NCBI RefSeq assembly: GCF_009363795.1
Contig: NZ_CP045420.1
Span: 1,779,001 to 1,843,000, forward strand
DNA length: 64,000 nucleotides
Source: Palleronia sp. THAF1
GTDB taxonomy: Bacteria > Pseudomonadota > Alphaproteobacteria > Rhodobacterales > Rhodobacteraceae
Reading direction: 5' to 3'
Shown here: positions 40,568 through 53,099 of the stretch, one piece after another
How positions within the stretch are numbered: the stretch's first letter is position 1
Layout of the letters: each line of letters opens with the position of its first letter
Notes under the pieces: generated by a model
Databases searched by the model: none
What the model was told of the DNA's origin: nothing
What the model saw: the letters and a program-made list of their open reading frames with translations, nothing else
Made by a program: the position numbers and the translations under genes

Positions 40568-41776
40568 ATGACCGATCGTCTGGAATTCTTCACCCTGCAC
40601 AACGGCGAAAGAGCCGCCCTGCCCTTCGCCACATCCGAGTACGAGGCACGGCTGTCGGGCCTACGTTCAACGATGGAAGCGCGCGGACTGAAAGCCGTGC
40701 TTCTGACCTCGATGCAAAATATCGCCTATTATTCAGGGTTCCTTTATTGCAGCTTTGGGCGGCCCTACGGCTGCGTCGTCACGGCGGACACTTGCGTCAC
40801 CATCAGCGCCAACATCGACGGGGGCCAGCCGTGGCGGCGTTCTGTCGGTGAGAACGTCATCTATACCGACTGGCAGCGCGATAACTTCTGGCGCGCGGCG
40901 CGGCAAGTTCTGGGCGGTGTGCGCAGTGTCGGGATCGAAGCTGATCATCTCACCCTTCAGATGCACGACAAGGCCGCCGCTTTCCTTGGCGCGGAACTCG
41001 TCGACATCAGCGCAGAGACGATGACGCAGCGCATGGTGAAATCGAAAGCCGAGATCGCACTGATCACCGACGGCGCGCGCATCTGCGACCTGGGTGGTGC
41101 TGCGATTCGCGACGCGATCCGCGTCGGCGCGCGAGAGATCGACGTGGCAATGGCCGGGCGTGATGCTATGGAAGCAGAAATCGCCCGCGCCCACCCCGGA
41201 AGCGAGTTGCGCGATACCTGGGTCTGGTTTCAATCGGGGCTGAACACCGACGGCGCGCACAATCCCGTAACCACACGTGCGCTGCAATCGGGCGATCTGC
41301 TGTCGCTCAATACCTTTCCGATGATCCACGGCTACTACACGGCTTTGGAACGCACACTGTTTCTGGGCGAGCCCGATGCCGAGACGCTGCGCCTGTGGCG
41401 CGCGAACGTCGCCGCGCATGAGCTGGGCCTGTCGCTGATCCGCCCCGGCGCGCGTTGCTCTGACATCTGCGCGCAGATCAATGACGCGATGGCGCAGATG
41501 GACGTGCTGCACTACCGCTCTTTCGGCTACGGCCATTCGTTCGGCATCCTGTCTCATTACTATGGACGCGAGGCCGGGCTGGAGTTGCGCGAAGACATCG
41601 ACACGGTGCTGGAACCGGGTCACGTCATCTCTATCGAGCCGATGCTATGGGTGCCCGAAGGCACAGCGGGTGCAGGTGGCTACCGCGAGCACGACATTCT
41701 TGTCGTGACCGAGGATGGGGCCACCAACATCACCGGGTTCCCCTACGGCCCGGAGGCCAATGTGATCGCTGGATAA
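40568..41776 (+). CDS. Creatinase (creatine amidinohydrolase)
   Basis: Hydrolyses creatine to sarcosine and urea. The 402-residue protein has the two-domain 'pita-bread' fold of the M24 superfamily but matches creatinases rather than metallopeptidases. It has FLYCSFGRPYGCVVT, SANIDGGQPWRRSVG and WVWFQSGLNTDGAHNPVTT, with the catalytic His at 231 (232 in Pseudomonas). FGYGHSFGILSHYYGREAG and YREHDILVV complete the pattern. The metal ligands of aminopeptidases are replaced, as in known creatinases. The start at 40568 has AAGGAG seven bases upstream. No sarcosine oxidase, urease or creatininase gene is adjacent. Confidence 0.9.
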   Translation: MTDRLEFFTLHNGERAALPFATSEYEARLSGLRSTMEARGLKAVLLTSMQNIAYYSGFLYCSFGRPYGCVVTADTCVTISANIDGGQPWRRSVGENVIYTDWQRDNFWRAARQVLGGVRSVGIEADHLTLQMHDKAAAFLGAELVDISAETMTQRMVKSKAEIALITDGARICDLGGAAIRDAIRVGAREIDVAMAGRDAMEAEIARAHPGSELRDTWVWFQSGLNTDGAHNPVTTRALQSGDLLSLNTFPMIHGYYTALERTLFLGEPDAETLRLWRANVAAHELGLSLIRPGARCSDICAQINDAMAQMDVLHYRSFGYGHSFGILSHYYGREAGLELREDIDTVLEPGHVISIEPMLWVPEGTAGAGGYREHDILVVTEDGATNITGFPYGPEANVIAG

Positions 41777-41783
41777 GCAACGG

Positions 41784-41828
41784 CTGGGGCGCTGCCCCAG
41801 ACCCCGAGGTATTTGGCGAACGATGAAG
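41784..41828 (+). terminator. Hairpin plus Rhodobacterales-type intergenic repeat
   Basis: CTGGGGC-GCT-GCCCCAG followed by CCCCGAGGTATTTGG and GAACGATGAAG, right after the creatinase stop. The same family as 30711-30769; likely the creatinase terminator. Confidence 0.6.
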
Positions 41829-41842
41829 CAGGCGCGTCGGCC

Positions 41843-43473
<1,631 letters not shown>

Positions 43474-43597
43474 TCGGCGATCCACTGCCGAATTGCTCCG
43501 AAGGGATGACAGATGCGGTGCCGATAGGTAACACTGTGGCAGAGCGGTCGGGAACAAGGCCGCCGAACAAGGCATCGGCAGTTAAAAGGGACACCCC

Positions 43598-44161
43598 ATG
43601 ACCACGATCACCCGGCGCGCAGCGCTTTCGGGCATGCTCGCCGCCACGGCTGGGCTGGCGGCAGGCTGCGGCAACGGCGTCGGCTCTCCCGGCGCGTCCG
43701 TCATCGATGCGCGCGTCGCGTCGACCATGAACTTCTTGTACTCGAACTACCCTGCGACGACGCAATTGCGCGACAAATCGACTGGCATCCTGGTCATGCC
43801 CGTGATGACCAAGGCAGCGCTCGGCGCCGGCGGTTCGTTCGGACGCGGCTCGCTTTTGGTGAACGGCCAGCCCATCGACTACTATTCGGCAGCGCAGGCT
43901 TCGCTTGGCTTCCAGCTGGGCGCGCAGCAATACGCGCAGGTCCTGTTCTTTATGACCAATGATGCGCTCTTCCGCTTCCGCTCCAGCCCCGGTTGGGAAG
44001 CGGGCGGCGATATCGAGTATGCGCTGAACGATCAGGGCGCGAACCTGTCGGCCACGACCACTACATCCACCAGCCCGGTCGTGGGCGTCATCTTCGGGCA
44101 AGCCGGTCTGATGGCGGGCGCATCGATCGAGGGGACGAAGTACACGCGCATCATCCCTTGA
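43598..44161 (+). CDS. YSC84/SYLF-like lipid-binding (lipo)protein with Tat-type leader
   Basis: A 187-residue exported protein. The leader MTTITRRAALSGMLAATAGL then AAGC combines a twin-arginine-like motif with a lipobox Cys near residue 24. The mature part shows the YSC84/SYLF pattern: AKG-like KSTGILVMPVMTKAALGAGG, a central GVGxG-type region (GQPIDYYSAAQASLGFQLGA), and a glycine-rich end (SPVVGVIFGQAGLMAGASIE, GTKYTRI). These domains bind lipids. It probably sits in the outer or inner membrane facing the periplasm. The role is unknown. Confidence 0.75.
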   Translation: MTTITRRAALSGMLAATAGLAAGCGNGVGSPGASVIDARVASTMNFLYSNYPATTQLRDKSTGILVMPVMTKAALGAGGSFGRGSLLVNGQPIDYYSAAQASLGFQLGAQQYAQVLFFMTNDALFRFRSSPGWEAGGDIEYALNDQGANLSATTTTSTSPVVGVIFGQAGLMAGASIEGTKYTRIIP

Positions 44162-44218
44162 GGCGCGTTCCTCCATCGCCTACACCGCCGCGACAGTCTT
44201 GAGACGTAGGAGCGGCGG

Positions 44219-46084
44219 ATGGCCAAGGACAAGAAGAACCCGATCGCCAAGGGGCTGGTCTGGATCATCCTTCTGTTGCTGATCGTCGGCCTTGCCGGGT
44301 TCGGCGCGACTAACTTCGGCGGCTCGACACGTGTGGTGGCCACCGTCGGCGACACGGAAATAGATGTCGACCGCTACGCCCGTGCCCTGCAGAACGAATT
44401 GCGGCGGCTGGAACAGCAAACGGGTCGGCGCATCCCGATGTCCGAGGCGCGTCAGGCCGGCATTAACACCATTGTCCTGCAACGCCTGATCGCCACGGCC
44501 GCGCTGGAAGACGAGGCGGCCGCGCTTGGCCTGTCGGTCGGGGACGCGGAAGTCGCGCGCTCGGTTCAGGATATGGCCGCGTTTCAGGGAATCGACGGCA
44601 GCTTCGACCGAGAAGCCTATCGTTTCGCATTGCAGAATGCGGGCCTGTCCATCGCAGAGTTCGAGGAACAGCTTCGCGGCGAAACCTCTCGCGCGATCCT
44701 GCAGGGCGCGCTGGTCGCCGGGATCGCCCCGCCGGACACCTTCGTGGATACGCTCTACGACTACGCCCGAGAACAGCGCGACCTAACGCTGGTGCGCTTC
44801 ACCGAAGACGATCTGGATGGCGAACTGGCAGAGCCGACTGACGCCGATCTGCAGGCCTACTACGACGCAAACCCTGACGCCTTCACGCTGCCCGAGCGCA
44901 AGGCGGTTACCTATGCATGGCTCTCGCCAGAGATGATGACGGACACGGTCGACGTGCCGGAAGACGATGTGCGCGCCCTGTATGACGCCCGGTCCGACGA
45001 CTACGATCGCCCCGAACGTCGGTTGGTCGAACGGCTTGTCTTCCCGAACGAAGAGGCCGCGCAAACGGCTGCGGATGCCATCGAAGCGGGCGACACCACA
45101 TTCGACGCTTTGGTCGAAGAGCGCGGTCTGTCTTTGTCGGACATCGATCTGGGCGATGTCGCGCAAAGCGATCTGTCGACCGCCGCCGCCGAAGCGGTCT
45201 TCGCGCTCGATGATCCGGGCATAGCGGGCCCCGCGCAGTCTTCGCTCGGGCCGGCTCTGTACCGCGTCAACGCGATCCTGTCGGCACAGCAAACCCCGTT
45301 CGAAGATGTGCGCGAAGAGTTACGCGTGGAGGCCGCTATCGCCGCCGCCCGCCGCGCGACGGAGAACCAGCTTGACCCGGCAGAGGACCTTCTGGCGGGC
45401 GGCGCCACCTTGGAAGACCTTGCCGCCGAAACCGAGTTCGAGTTGGGCAAAACGGTATGGGCCGCCGACGAAGCCGGAGAAGACGACGGCGCGATCGACG
45501 CCTACACCGCCTTCCGCGATCTCGCGGCCTCCACCGAACCGGGTGATTTTCCCGAGCTTGCCGAACTCGCCGACGGCGGCCTTGTCGCGCTGCGGGTGGA
45601 CGAAGTCTTGGCCCCTGAACTGCAACCGCTGGACGCGGTGCGCGATCAGGTCGTCGAAGGGTGGCGCGCTCAAGCCTTGCGCGATGCTTTGACCACGCAG
45701 GCAGAGGCCGCGCTGGAAGACCTGCAGTCCGGTACGGCTGTGAGTGAGCTGGCCGGAACAGTCTCGACCGAGACCGAGATCACCCGCGACGCCTTTCTGG
45801 AAGACACGCCCGACGCACTGGTGACGGAAGCCTTTGCTTTGGAAGAAGGCGCGGCGACTGTGCTGACCGGCGATGCTGCCGCGCTGCTGGTGCGCGTGGA
45901 TGCCATCACCGTTCCCAGCGGCGTCTCCGACGAGGCGCAAGCCATCAAGGAAGGTGTGCGCACCGCCGCCGGACAGGGCATCGCCGCTGACATCACATCC
46001 GCCTTCACCGCGTCCATCGAGACGCAAAAGGGGATTTCGATCAATCAGGCGGCCGTTAACGCCGTGATGTCGCAGTTCCAGTGA
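44219..46084 (+). CDS. ppiD: Periplasmic peptidyl-prolyl isomerase / folding factor, PpiD-like
   Basis: A 621-residue membrane-anchored chaperone. One N-terminal helix (GLVWIILLLLIVGLAGFGA) is followed by a SurA/PpiD N-domain (VDRYARALQNELRRLEQQTG, INTIVLQRLIATAALEDEA) and a degenerate parvulin domain (about residues 235-370, with DDYDRPERRLVERLVF and ALVEERGLSLSDIDLGDV). A long acidic C-terminal region ends FTASIETQKGISINQAAVNA. It is strongly acidic, as in marine bacteria. Its stop overlaps the trpE start (TGATG). Confidence 0.85.
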   Translation: MAKDKKNPIAKGLVWIILLLLIVGLAGFGATNFGGSTRVVATVGDTEIDVDRYARALQNELRRLEQQTGRRIPMSEARQAGINTIVLQRLIATAALEDEAAALGLSVGDAEVARSVQDMAAFQGIDGSFDREAYRFALQNAGLSIAEFEEQLRGETSRAILQGALVAGIAPPDTFVDTLYDYAREQRDLTLVRFTEDDLDGELAEPTDADLQAYYDANPDAFTLPERKAVTYAWLSPEMMTDTVDVPEDDVRALYDARSDDYDRPERRLVERLVFPNEEAAQTAADAIEAGDTTFDALVEERGLSLSDIDLGDVAQSDLSTAAAEAVFALDDPGIAGPAQSSLGPALYRVNAILSAQQTPFEDVREELRVEAAIAAARRATENQLDPAEDLLAGGATLEDLAAETEFELGKTVWAADEAGEDDGAIDAYTAFRDLAASTEPGDFPELAELADGGLVALRVDEVLAPELQPLDAVRDQVVEGWRAQALRDALTTQAEAALEDLQSGTAVSELAGTVSTETEITRDAFLEDTPDALVTEAFALEEGAATVLTGDAAALLVRVDAITVPSGVSDEAQAIKEGVRTAAGQGIAADITSAFTASIETQKGISINQAAVNAVMSQFQ

Positions 46085-47589
46085 TGCAACTGACCCCCGA
46101 CTTCGACGCCTTCGCCGCCGGTTACAACGCTGGCGAGAATCAGATCGTCTACGCCCGGATCGCCGCCGATCTGGACACGCCCGTGTCACTGATGCTGAAG
46201 TTGGGGCAAGGCGGTCGCGACACTTTCATGCTGGAATCCGTCACGGGCGGAGAAGTGCGCGGGCGCTATTCGATCATCGGCCTGAAGTCCGATCTAATCT
46301 GGGAATGCCACGGCACGACCAGCCGTGTGAACCGGCAGGCCCGCTTCGACGACACGGCGTTCGAGCAAATGGTCGAGCCGCCACTGGACGCGCTTCGCGC
46401 TGTTCTGGCGGAAAGCCGCATTGCGTTGCCCACCGATCTACCCGCCGCCGCGGCTGGCCTGTTCGGGTATCTCGGCTACGACATGATCCGCCTGGTCGAG
46501 CATCTGCCAAACGTGAACCCCGACCCGCTGGGCCTACCCGACGCCCGGATGATGCGTCCCTCTGTCGTTGCCGTGCTGGACGGCGTGAAGGGAGAGGTCA
46601 CGGTTGTCGCTCCGGCGTGGGTCGGGTCAGGGCAGACCGCCCGCGCCGCCTATGCGCAGGCCGCCGAACGGGTGATGGACGCCTTGCGCGATCTGGATCG
46701 CCCCACCCCCGACGCCCGCGATATCGGCGATGCAGGGCCCCTACCAGCCGCCACATCGAACTTCGCCAAGGCCGACTACCTAAAGGCGGTCGAGACGGCG
46801 AAGGACTACATACGCGCGGGCGACATTTTCCAGGTCGTGCCCTCGCAACGCTGGACCCAGCCCTTCGCGCTGCCGCCTTTCGCCCTCTACCGTTCTCTGC
46901 GGCGCACCAACCCGTCGCCCTTCATGTTCTTCTTCGATTTCGGCGGCTACCAGATCGTCGGCGCCTCGCCCGAAATCCTCGTCCGCGTCATGGACGGCGA
47001 AGTCACCCTGCGCCCCATCGCGGGCACCCGCCCCCGCGGTGCGACCCCGGCTCAGGATCAGGCGCTGGAAGAAGATCTGCTGGCCGACGCCAAGGAACGC
47101 GCCGAGCATCTGATGCTGCTTGATCTTGGCCGAAACGACGTCGGTCGCGTCGCCAAGATCGGCACGGTACGCCCCACCGAAGAGTTCATCATCGAACGCT
47201 ACAGCCACGTGATGCACATCGTCTCGAACGTGGTCGGCGAGTTGCGCGACGACCAAGACGCCCTGTCGGCCCTACTCGCAGGTCTGCCCGCAGGCACCGT
47301 ATCCGGCGCGCCGAAGGTCCGCGCGATGGAGATCATCGACGAGCTGGAACCCGAAAAACGCGGCATCTACGGCGGCGGCTTGGGCTATTTCAGCGCGGGC
47401 GGCGATATGGACATGTGCATCGCCCTGCGTACCGGCGTCGTGAAAGATGGTAACCTATATATCCAGGCCGGTGGCGGCGTTGTGTTCGACAGCGACCCCG
47501 AGGCAGAGTTCCAGGAAACCGTGAACAAAGCCCGCGCTTTAAGCCGAGCGGCAGAGGATGCCGGGCGCTTCACGCGCGGCAATGGCTAA
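46084..47589 (+). CDS. trpE: Anthranilate synthase component I
   Basis: Makes anthranilate from chorismate with TrpG-supplied ammonia, the first step of tryptophan synthesis. The 501-residue protein has the N-terminal LMLKLGQGGRDTFMLESVTG feedback region and a chorismate-binding core with PSPFMFFFDFGGYQIVGASP, RPIAGTRPRGATPAQD, RAEHLMLLDLGRNDVGRVAK, SHVMHIVSNVVGEL and FPTVSGAP-like LPAGTVSGAPKVRAMEI. ATG 46084 overlaps the ppiD stop. trpG is not in this window; the gene is single-function, not a TrpE-TrpG fusion. Confidence 0.95.
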   Translation: MQLTPDFDAFAAGYNAGENQIVYARIAADLDTPVSLMLKLGQGGRDTFMLESVTGGEVRGRYSIIGLKSDLIWECHGTTSRVNRQARFDDTAFEQMVEPPLDALRAVLAESRIALPTDLPAAAAGLFGYLGYDMIRLVEHLPNVNPDPLGLPDARMMRPSVVAVLDGVKGEVTVVAPAWVGSGQTARAAYAQAAERVMDALRDLDRPTPDARDIGDAGPLPAATSNFAKADYLKAVETAKDYIRAGDIFQVVPSQRWTQPFALPPFALYRSLRRTNPSPFMFFFDFGGYQIVGASPEILVRVMDGEVTLRPIAGTRPRGATPAQDQALEEDLLADAKERAEHLMLLDLGRNDVGRVAKIGTVRPTEEFIIERYSHVMHIVSNVVGELRDDQDALSALLAGLPAGTVSGAPKVRAMEIIDELEPEKRGIYGGGLGYFSAGGDMDMCIALRTGVVKDGNLYIQAGGGVVFDSDPEAEFQETVNKARALSRAAEDAGRFTRGNG

Positions 47590-47716
47590 GGGCCATCCAT
47601 CCGAGCGGTTTCGCTTGGATACTTATGAAGGGGAGACTCCGATTGCCCCCCATATCCATGTGCTGATATAGTGGACTTCACAAAATCTGGGACCGACCGA
47701 GCAGAAAGGCGACCCC

Positions 47717-50485
47717 TTGAGCGACACGCCCGAACCCCCTGAGAACATGGACGACAACGCACCCGAGGGTCCGCGTCACGACGGTCCGACGATCAACATC
47801 GCCGACGAGATGAAGGCGTCTTTTCTCGACTATGCGATGTCCGTCATCGTCAGCCGCGCCATTCCCGATCTGCGCGACGGGCTTAAGCCCGTCCACCGCC
47901 GCATCCTGTTCGCCATGCACGAGGCCGGGAACAGCCACGACAAGGCATATCGCAAGTCCGCCCGCCCGGTCGGCGACGTTATGGGTCAGTATCACCCGCA
48001 TGGTGACAGCGCGATCTACGAGGCGCTGGTGCGTATGGCGCAGGACTTCTCCATGTCGCTGCCGTTGCTGGATGGTCAGGGCAACTTTGGCTCAATGGAT
48101 GGTGATAACCCCGCCGCCATGCGCTACACAGAAGTCCGCATGGACAAGCCCGCGCGCGCGCTGCTCGACGATATCGAGAAAGATACCGTCGACTTCCAGG
48201 ACAACTATGACGGCAAGCAGCAGGAACCCACGGTTCTACCCGCCCGCTTCCCGAATATGCTGGTCAACGGCGCAGGCGGCATCGCGGTGGGCATGGCGAC
48301 GAACATTCCGCCCCACAATCTGGGCGAAGTGATCGACGGGACGCTGGCCTTGATCGAGAATCCGGACCTGTCGTCCGAGGCATTGATGGACATCATTCCC
48401 GCCCCCGATTTCCCCACCGGCGCGCAGATTCTGGGCCGTTCGGGCGCGCGCAAGGCTTATCTCGAAGGTCGCGGTAGCGTCATCATCCGCGCGAAGACCC
48501 ATGTGGAAGAGGTCTCGAAAGGCCGCGAGGCCATCGTCATCGACGAGATTCCCTATCAGGTGAACAAGGCGCGACTGGTCGAACAGATCGCCGATCTGGT
48601 CCGCGAAAAGCGGCTAGAAGGCATCTCTGCGGTCCAAGACGAATCCGACCGTGTCGGCGTGCGCGTCGTCGTCGAGCTGAAGCGTGATGCGACCGCCGAT
48701 GTGGTGCTGAACCAGCTGTACCGTTTCACCACGCTGCAGACCTCTTTCGGGTGCAACATGTTGGCGTTGCATGGCGGTCGGCCCGAGCAACTGACGTTGC
48801 GCGATTTCCTGACGCACTTCATCGCATTCCGCGAAGACGTCGTTGCGCGCCGCACCGCGTTCGAACTGCGCAAGGCGCGTGAGCGTGCGCATGTTCTGTG
48901 CGGTCTGGCCGTCGCGGTGTCGAACGTGGATGAGGTCGTCGCGACCATCCGCGCATCGGCAGACGCACCTGAAGCGCGCGTCAAGCTGATGGAGCGTCGC
49001 TGGCCCGCTGCAGAGATCGCGCCTTTCATCCGCCTGATCGACGACCCGTCGCATACGATGAACGACGACGGGACGTATAACCTGTCCGAAGCGCAGGCCC
49101 GCGCAATCCTGGAGCTCCGATTGCAACGCCTGACCCAACTTGGCGTCAAGGAAGTCACGGACGAGCTGGAAGAGCTAGCGGGCAAAATCAAGGACTACCT
49201 TGATATCCTGCGCTCGCGCGAGCGGATCATGCAGATCATATCTGACGAGCTGCACGAGGTCCGAACCCAGTTCGCCGTGCCGCGTCGGTCCGAGATCATC
49301 GACTGGTCCGGCGACATGGAAGACGAAGACCTGATCGAGCGCGAAGACATGGTCGTCACGGTTACCGCCGGCGGCTACATCAAGCGCACGCCGCTGGCTG
49401 ATTTCCGCTCGCAGCGCCGTGGTGGCAAAGGGCTTTCCGGGGCTGGGCTGAAAGAAGAGGACGTGGTCACCACCCTCTTCGTGGCCAACACGCACACCCC
49501 CCTTCTGGTCTTCACCACTACTGGGATGGTCTACAAGCTGAAGACGTGGCGCTTGCCGCTGGCGTCCCGCACCGGGCGCGGTAAAGCCATGGTTAACATC
49601 CTTCCCATCGATCCCGGGACGTCGATCGCAGCCATTATGCCAGTGGATCGCGCGGAAGAGGATTGGGACGAACTGCAGATCGTCTTCGCGACGTCTTCCG
49701 GCGATGTGCGGCGCAACGCACTGTCGGACTTCACCAATGTCATGCGCAACGGCAAGATCGCGATGAAGCTGCCAGAAGCGGTCGAAGGCAAACCGGAAGT
49801 CACCCTGGTGAACGCGCGCATCGCCTCTGAAGCTGACGATGTGATGCTGGTCACCGCGCTTGGACGCGCGATCCGGTTCCCGACAACGGCGGTCCGTGTC
49901 TTCAAGGGGCGCGACTCCACTGGCGTGCGCGGTATCCGCTTGGCCGACGGCGACAGCGTGGTCTCCATGGCCGTGATCCGTCACTTCGAGGCATCCGCGC
50001 AGGAACGTGCAACCTACCTGAAGATGCGCCGCGCCATGGCCGGACTGGTCGAAGAGCCCGAAGCCGACGACGACGAGGAACCAGGCGTCGAAGCCGCTGA
50101 CTTCAGCCAGGAACGCTATGCCGAGATGTCCGCAGCAGAGGATCTCATCCTGACGATCACCTCACAGGGCTCGGGCAAGCTATCCTCCAGTCACGATTAC
50201 CCCGTGCGCGGACGCGGCGGTCAGGGTGTCATGGCGATGGACAAGGCGATGCGTGGCGGCCCTCTGGTAGCATCTTTCCCGGTGGATATGGACGATCAAA
50301 TCATGTTGGCCACCTCCAAGGGTCAGTCGATCCGCGTGCCGATCGAGGGAATTTCGTTCCGCAGCCGCGGTGCAGGCGGCGTGAAGGTATTCAACACCGG
50401 AAATGATGAAGAAGTCGTTAGCGTGGCGTGGATTGCCGATCAGCCCGATGACGAAGCCGATCCCGACGCGCCGTTGGACGCTTGA
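47717..50485 (+). CDS. gyrA: DNA gyrase subunit A
   Basis: The breakage-reunion subunit of gyrase (introduces negative supercoils), 922 residues. It starts at TTG 47717. The Tyr that forms the DNA link is in [11 protein letters not shown] near residue 136. The quinolone region reads [18 protein letters not shown], with Ser at the position of E. coli Ser83 and Glu instead of Asp87. The GyrA box SQRRGGKG appears near residue 565, followed by the C-terminal beta-pinwheel repeats. An acidic insertion ([16 protein letters not shown]) and tail are usual in alphaproteobacteria. Confidence 0.96.
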   Translation: MSDTPEPPENMDDNAPEGPRHDGPTINIADEMKASFLDYAMSVIVSRAIPDLRDGLKPVHRRILFAMHEAGNSHDKAYRKSARPVGDVMGQYHPHGDSAIYEALVRMAQDFSMSLPLLDGQGNFGSMDGDNPAAMRYTEVRMDKPARALLDDIEKDTVDFQDNYDGKQQEPTVLPARFPNMLVNGAGGIAVGMATNIPPHNLGEVIDGTLALIENPDLSSEALMDIIPAPDFPTGAQILGRSGARKAYLEGRGSVIIRAKTHVEEVSKGREAIVIDEIPYQVNKARLVEQIADLVREKRLEGISAVQDESDRVGVRVVVELKRDATADVVLNQLYRFTTLQTSFGCNMLALHGGRPEQLTLRDFLTHFIAFREDVVARRTAFELRKARERAHVLCGLAVAVSNVDEVVATIRASADAPEARVKLMERRWPAAEIAPFIRLIDDPSHTMNDDGTYNLSEAQARAILELRLQRLTQLGVKEVTDELEELAGKIKDYLDILRSRERIMQIISDELHEVRTQFAVPRRSEIIDWSGDMEDEDLIEREDMVVTVTAGGYIKRTPLADFRSQRRGGKGLSGAGLKEEDVVTTLFVANTHTPLLVFTTTGMVYKLKTWRLPLASRTGRGKAMVNILPIDPGTSIAAIMPVDRAEEDWDELQIVFATSSGDVRRNALSDFTNVMRNGKIAMKLPEAVEGKPEVTLVNARIASEADDVMLVTALGRAIRFPTTAVRVFKGRDSTGVRGIRLADGDSVVSMAVIRHFEASAQERATYLKMRRAMAGLVEEPEADDDEEPGVEAADFSQERYAEMSAAEDLILTITSQGSGKLSSSHDYPVRGRGGQGVMAMDKAMRGGPLVASFPVDMDDQIMLATSKGQSIRVPIEGISFRSRGAGGVKVFNTGNDEEVVSVAWIADQPDDEADPDAPLDA

Positions 50486-50512
50486 TCAGATTTCTTGCGG
50501 AGTAGTTTTTAG

Positions 50513-51859
50513 ATGAGTGTTCTCAACATCATAGGCGGCGGCATGGCCGGATCCGAGGCCGCGTGGCAGGCTGCCAACATGGGCGTGGACGTCGTTATCC
50601 ACGAGATGCGACCAAATGTCGGGACATTCGCGCACCGCACCGGAAACCTTGCTGAAATGGTGTGTTCAAACTCTTTCCGGTCCGACGATTCGGAGCAGAA
50701 CGCCGTCGGGCTGCTGCACTGGGAAATGCGGGCGGCGGGCGGGCTGATCATGGAAATGGCAGACGCCCATCGTCTTCCCGCCGGTGGTGCTTTGGCCGTG
50801 GACCGTGATCCCTTTGCAGAAGCGGTCACGGAGAAACTGAAGTCCCATGGCAAGATCACGATACAGCCATCTGAAGTTACTTCTCTTTCCGGAGATGGAA
50901 ACTGGATCGTCGCGACTGGACCACTAACATCAGGCGCGCTGGCCGAAGCGATCCGTGCAGAAACCGGTGCAGACCAGCTTGCCTTCTTCGACGCGATCGC
51001 CCCGATCGTGCACGCCGACTCGATCGACATGTCGAAGGCGTGGATGCAGTCCCGCTACGACAAGGGCGAGACCGAGGAAGAGCGGACCGCATACTTGAAT
51101 TGTCCAATGGATAAAGAGACTTATGACGCACTCATTGATGCTCTCTTGGCATCTGACAAGACGGAGTTCCACGAAGGTGAAACGGCTGGCTACTTCGACG
51201 GATGCTTGCCAATTGAAGTGATGGCCGAGCGCGGTCGAGAAACGCTGCGCCACGGTCCGATGAAGCCGGTCGGTCTGACCAATCCGCACATGCCCGACGT
51301 GAAGGCACATGCGGTCGTGCAGCTGCGTCGGGACAACAAGCTAGGCACGTTGTTCAACATCGTCGGCTTTCAAACAAAGATGAAGTATGGCGCCCAAGCC
51401 TCTGTTTTACGTATGATTCCCGGATTGGAGGAGGCACGGTTCGCGCGTCTCGGCGGCATCCATCGGAATACGTTCCTCAATTCTCCGACCTTGCTCGACT
51501 CTCAACTGCGCCTGCGCCGAAAGCCGAACGTGCGGTTCGCTGGGCAGATTACCGGGGTCGAGGGATACGTGGAATCAGCCGCGATGGGACTGCTTGCGGG
51601 CCGCCTTGCCGCGGCAGAAATCCAGGGCCATGCGGTGCCGGACGTGCCCGAGACGACGGCGACCGGCGCGCTGGTCACCCACATCACCGGCGGGGCCGAC
51701 GCTAAGACGTTCCAGCCGATGAACGTGAACTTCGGCCTTTTTCCACCGGTCGATCTGAAGGGGGGGCGCCGCAACCGACCTGCGCGCCACAAAGCCTACA
51801 CCGACCGCGCCAAAGCAGATTGGACGACGTGGCTGGAGACAGCGCGCGAACCTGCGTGA
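50513..51859 (+). CDS. trmFO: tRNA m5U54 methyltransferase, folate/FAD-dependent
   Basis: Methylates U54 of the T-loop using methylenetetrahydrofolate and FADH2. 448 residues with the FAD-binding start [20 protein letters not shown] and [20 protein letters not shown], the Cys in [51 protein letters not shown] (catalytic Cys), [19 protein letters not shown] and the late [12 protein letters not shown]. The length is normal. Its stop overlaps the gluQ start. Confidence 0.95.
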   Translation: MSVLNIIGGGMAGSEAAWQAANMGVDVVIHEMRPNVGTFAHRTGNLAEMVCSNSFRSDDSEQNAVGLLHWEMRAAGGLIMEMADAHRLPAGGALAVDRDPFAEAVTEKLKSHGKITIQPSEVTSLSGDGNWIVATGPLTSGALAEAIRAETGADQLAFFDAIAPIVHADSIDMSKAWMQSRYDKGETEEERTAYLNCPMDKETYDALIDALLASDKTEFHEGETAGYFDGCLPIEVMAERGRETLRHGPMKPVGLTNPHMPDVKAHAVVQLRRDNKLGTLFNIVGFQTKMKYGAQASVLRMIPGLEEARFARLGGIHRNTFLNSPTLLDSQLRLRRKPNVRFAGQITGVEGYVESAAMGLLAGRLAAAEIQGHAVPDVPETTATGALVTHITGGADAKTFQPMNVNFGLFPPVDLKGGRRNRPARHKAYTDRAKADWTTWLETAREPA

Positions 51860-52674
51860 TAACGCGCTTTGCTCCTTCTCCGACGGGCCCGTTACATCTT
51901 GGGCACGCCTTTTCGGCTATGACCGCCTTCGATCTGGCAAAGGCTGCCGCGGGAACGTTTCATTTACGAATCGAGGATATAGATCAATGCCGATCCCGCC
52001 CGGAATGGGAGGATCAAATCTACGAAGATCTTCATTGGTTGGGGCTAAAATGGCCCGTCCCGGTCGTGCGGCAGTCTGAACGACTGCCTGAGTACCAGTC
52101 TGCCTTGCAAAAATTGCAGGGCCTTGGGCTGACCTTCGCGTGCACCTGTTCACGGCGCGATGTGGCAGAAGCTGCGTCCGCACCACAGGAAGGAGCAAGG
52201 ATCGGTCCCGATGGCACGATCTATCCGGGGACCTGCAAGCACGCAGATCGCGCAACCGAAGGTGCAGCTATTCGGTTGCACATGGACCGCGCTATGGCTT
52301 TGACGGGCGCGATAGAATGGAAGGAAGGCGATCGAAGCGAAACACGCTCGACTGAAGAAATGATTAACGACATCGGCGACATCGTTTTAGCCCGCCGCGA
52401 TTTGGGAACGAGCTATCATCTGTCTGTGGTGATTGACGATGGATTTCAGAATATCAGAGACGTTGTGCGCGGTAAGGACCTGCAGGACGCGACGCCGATC
52501 CACGTGTTGCTGCAACGGCTGCTGGACCTGCCGACACCCGTCTACTGTCACCATCGCCTGATCCGAGACGAAAACGGAAAGCGGTTGGCCAAGCGAGACG
52601 ACGCGCGCGCGATCGCCACCTACCGGGCCGATGGTGCGACGCCGGAAGATATACGGCGCATGGTCGGCCTTTAG
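51856..52674 (+). CDS. gluQ: Glutamyl-Q tRNA(Asp) synthetase
   Basis: Adds glutamate to the queuosine base of tRNA-Asp. 272 residues, lacking the anticodon domain of full GluRS. It has [20 protein letters not shown] (HIGH-type motif), [20 protein letters not shown], the zinc-like cluster [11 protein letters not shown] with a later Cys in YPGTCKHAD, and [12 protein letters not shown] (KMSKS-like). I chose GTG 51856, sharing GTGA with the trmFO stop; a TTG at 51820 would add twelve residues without homology. It forms a tRNA-modification pair with trmFO. Confidence 0.9.
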   Translation: MITRFAPSPTGPLHLGHAFSAMTAFDLAKAAAGTFHLRIEDIDQCRSRPEWEDQIYEDLHWLGLKWPVPVVRQSERLPEYQSALQKLQGLGLTFACTCSRRDVAEAASAPQEGARIGPDGTIYPGTCKHADRATEGAAIRLHMDRAMALTGAIEWKEGDRSETRSTEEMINDIGDIVLARRDLGTSYHLSVVIDDGFQNIRDVVRGKDLQDATPIHVLLQRLLDLPTPVYCHHRLIRDENGKRLAKRDDARAIATYRADGATPEDIRRMVGL

Positions 52675-53024
52675 ATCGGCTTGGCAATTTCGACGTTTTC
52701 ACCGTCTCGTACCGCAGTGTAGAAACACGAGCGTCGACCTGTGTGGCAGGCTGGCCCCTCTTGGCGGACAAGCACCAGAACACAGTCGCGGTCGCAATCG
52801 ACACGCAGATCTACCAAGTGCTGCACGTTCCCGCTTGTTTCGCCCTTGATCCAGAATGCTTTGCGCGAACGGCTCCAGTAGGTGACGCGCCCGGTCGAAA
52901 GAGTCTTGGCGACCGCTTCCGCGTTCATCCAGGCCATCATCAGGACATCTCCGGTTTCGGCGTCCTGCGCTATGGCCGGAAGCAAACCGCGATCGTCGAA
53001 ACGCAGGGTGGTCGGATCGAACAT
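52671..53024 (-). CDS. hisI: Phosphoribosyl-AMP cyclohydrolase
   Basis: Third step of histidine synthesis, opening the purine ring of phosphoribosyl-AMP. 117 residues: [55 protein letters not shown] with zinc-binding Cys and Asp, and [14 protein letters not shown] with the other Cys ligand. It lacks the HisE domain, as is usual in alphaproteobacteria. Convergent with gluQ, overlapping it by four bases. Confidence 0.95.
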   Translation of the reverse strand: MFDPTTLRFDDRGLLPAIAQDAETGDVLMMAWMNAEAVAKTLSTGRVTYWSRSRKAFWIKGETSGNVQHLVDLRVDCDRDCVLVLVRQEGPACHTGRRSCFYTAVRDGENVEIAKPI

Positions 53025-53099
53025 GACATGCGCCTTTTTGCGACTTTGCGGAAATGAGCGAAGCGCTTATCTAGTCTCACAACTGGACGAGGGAAAGCC

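Noticed and set aside
40568-41776. Ectoine hydrolase or Xaa-Pro aminopeptidase instead of creatinase.
   Set aside because: The metal-ligand positions of peptidases are not kept, and long blocks (SANIDGGQPWRR, NTDGAHNPVTT, GREAGLELREDIDTVLEPG) agree with creatinase.
48000-48050. Quinolone-resistance mutation in GyrA.
   Set aside because: The Ser83-equivalent is present. The Glu at the Asp87 position is a conservative difference that may well be the natural state in this lineage.
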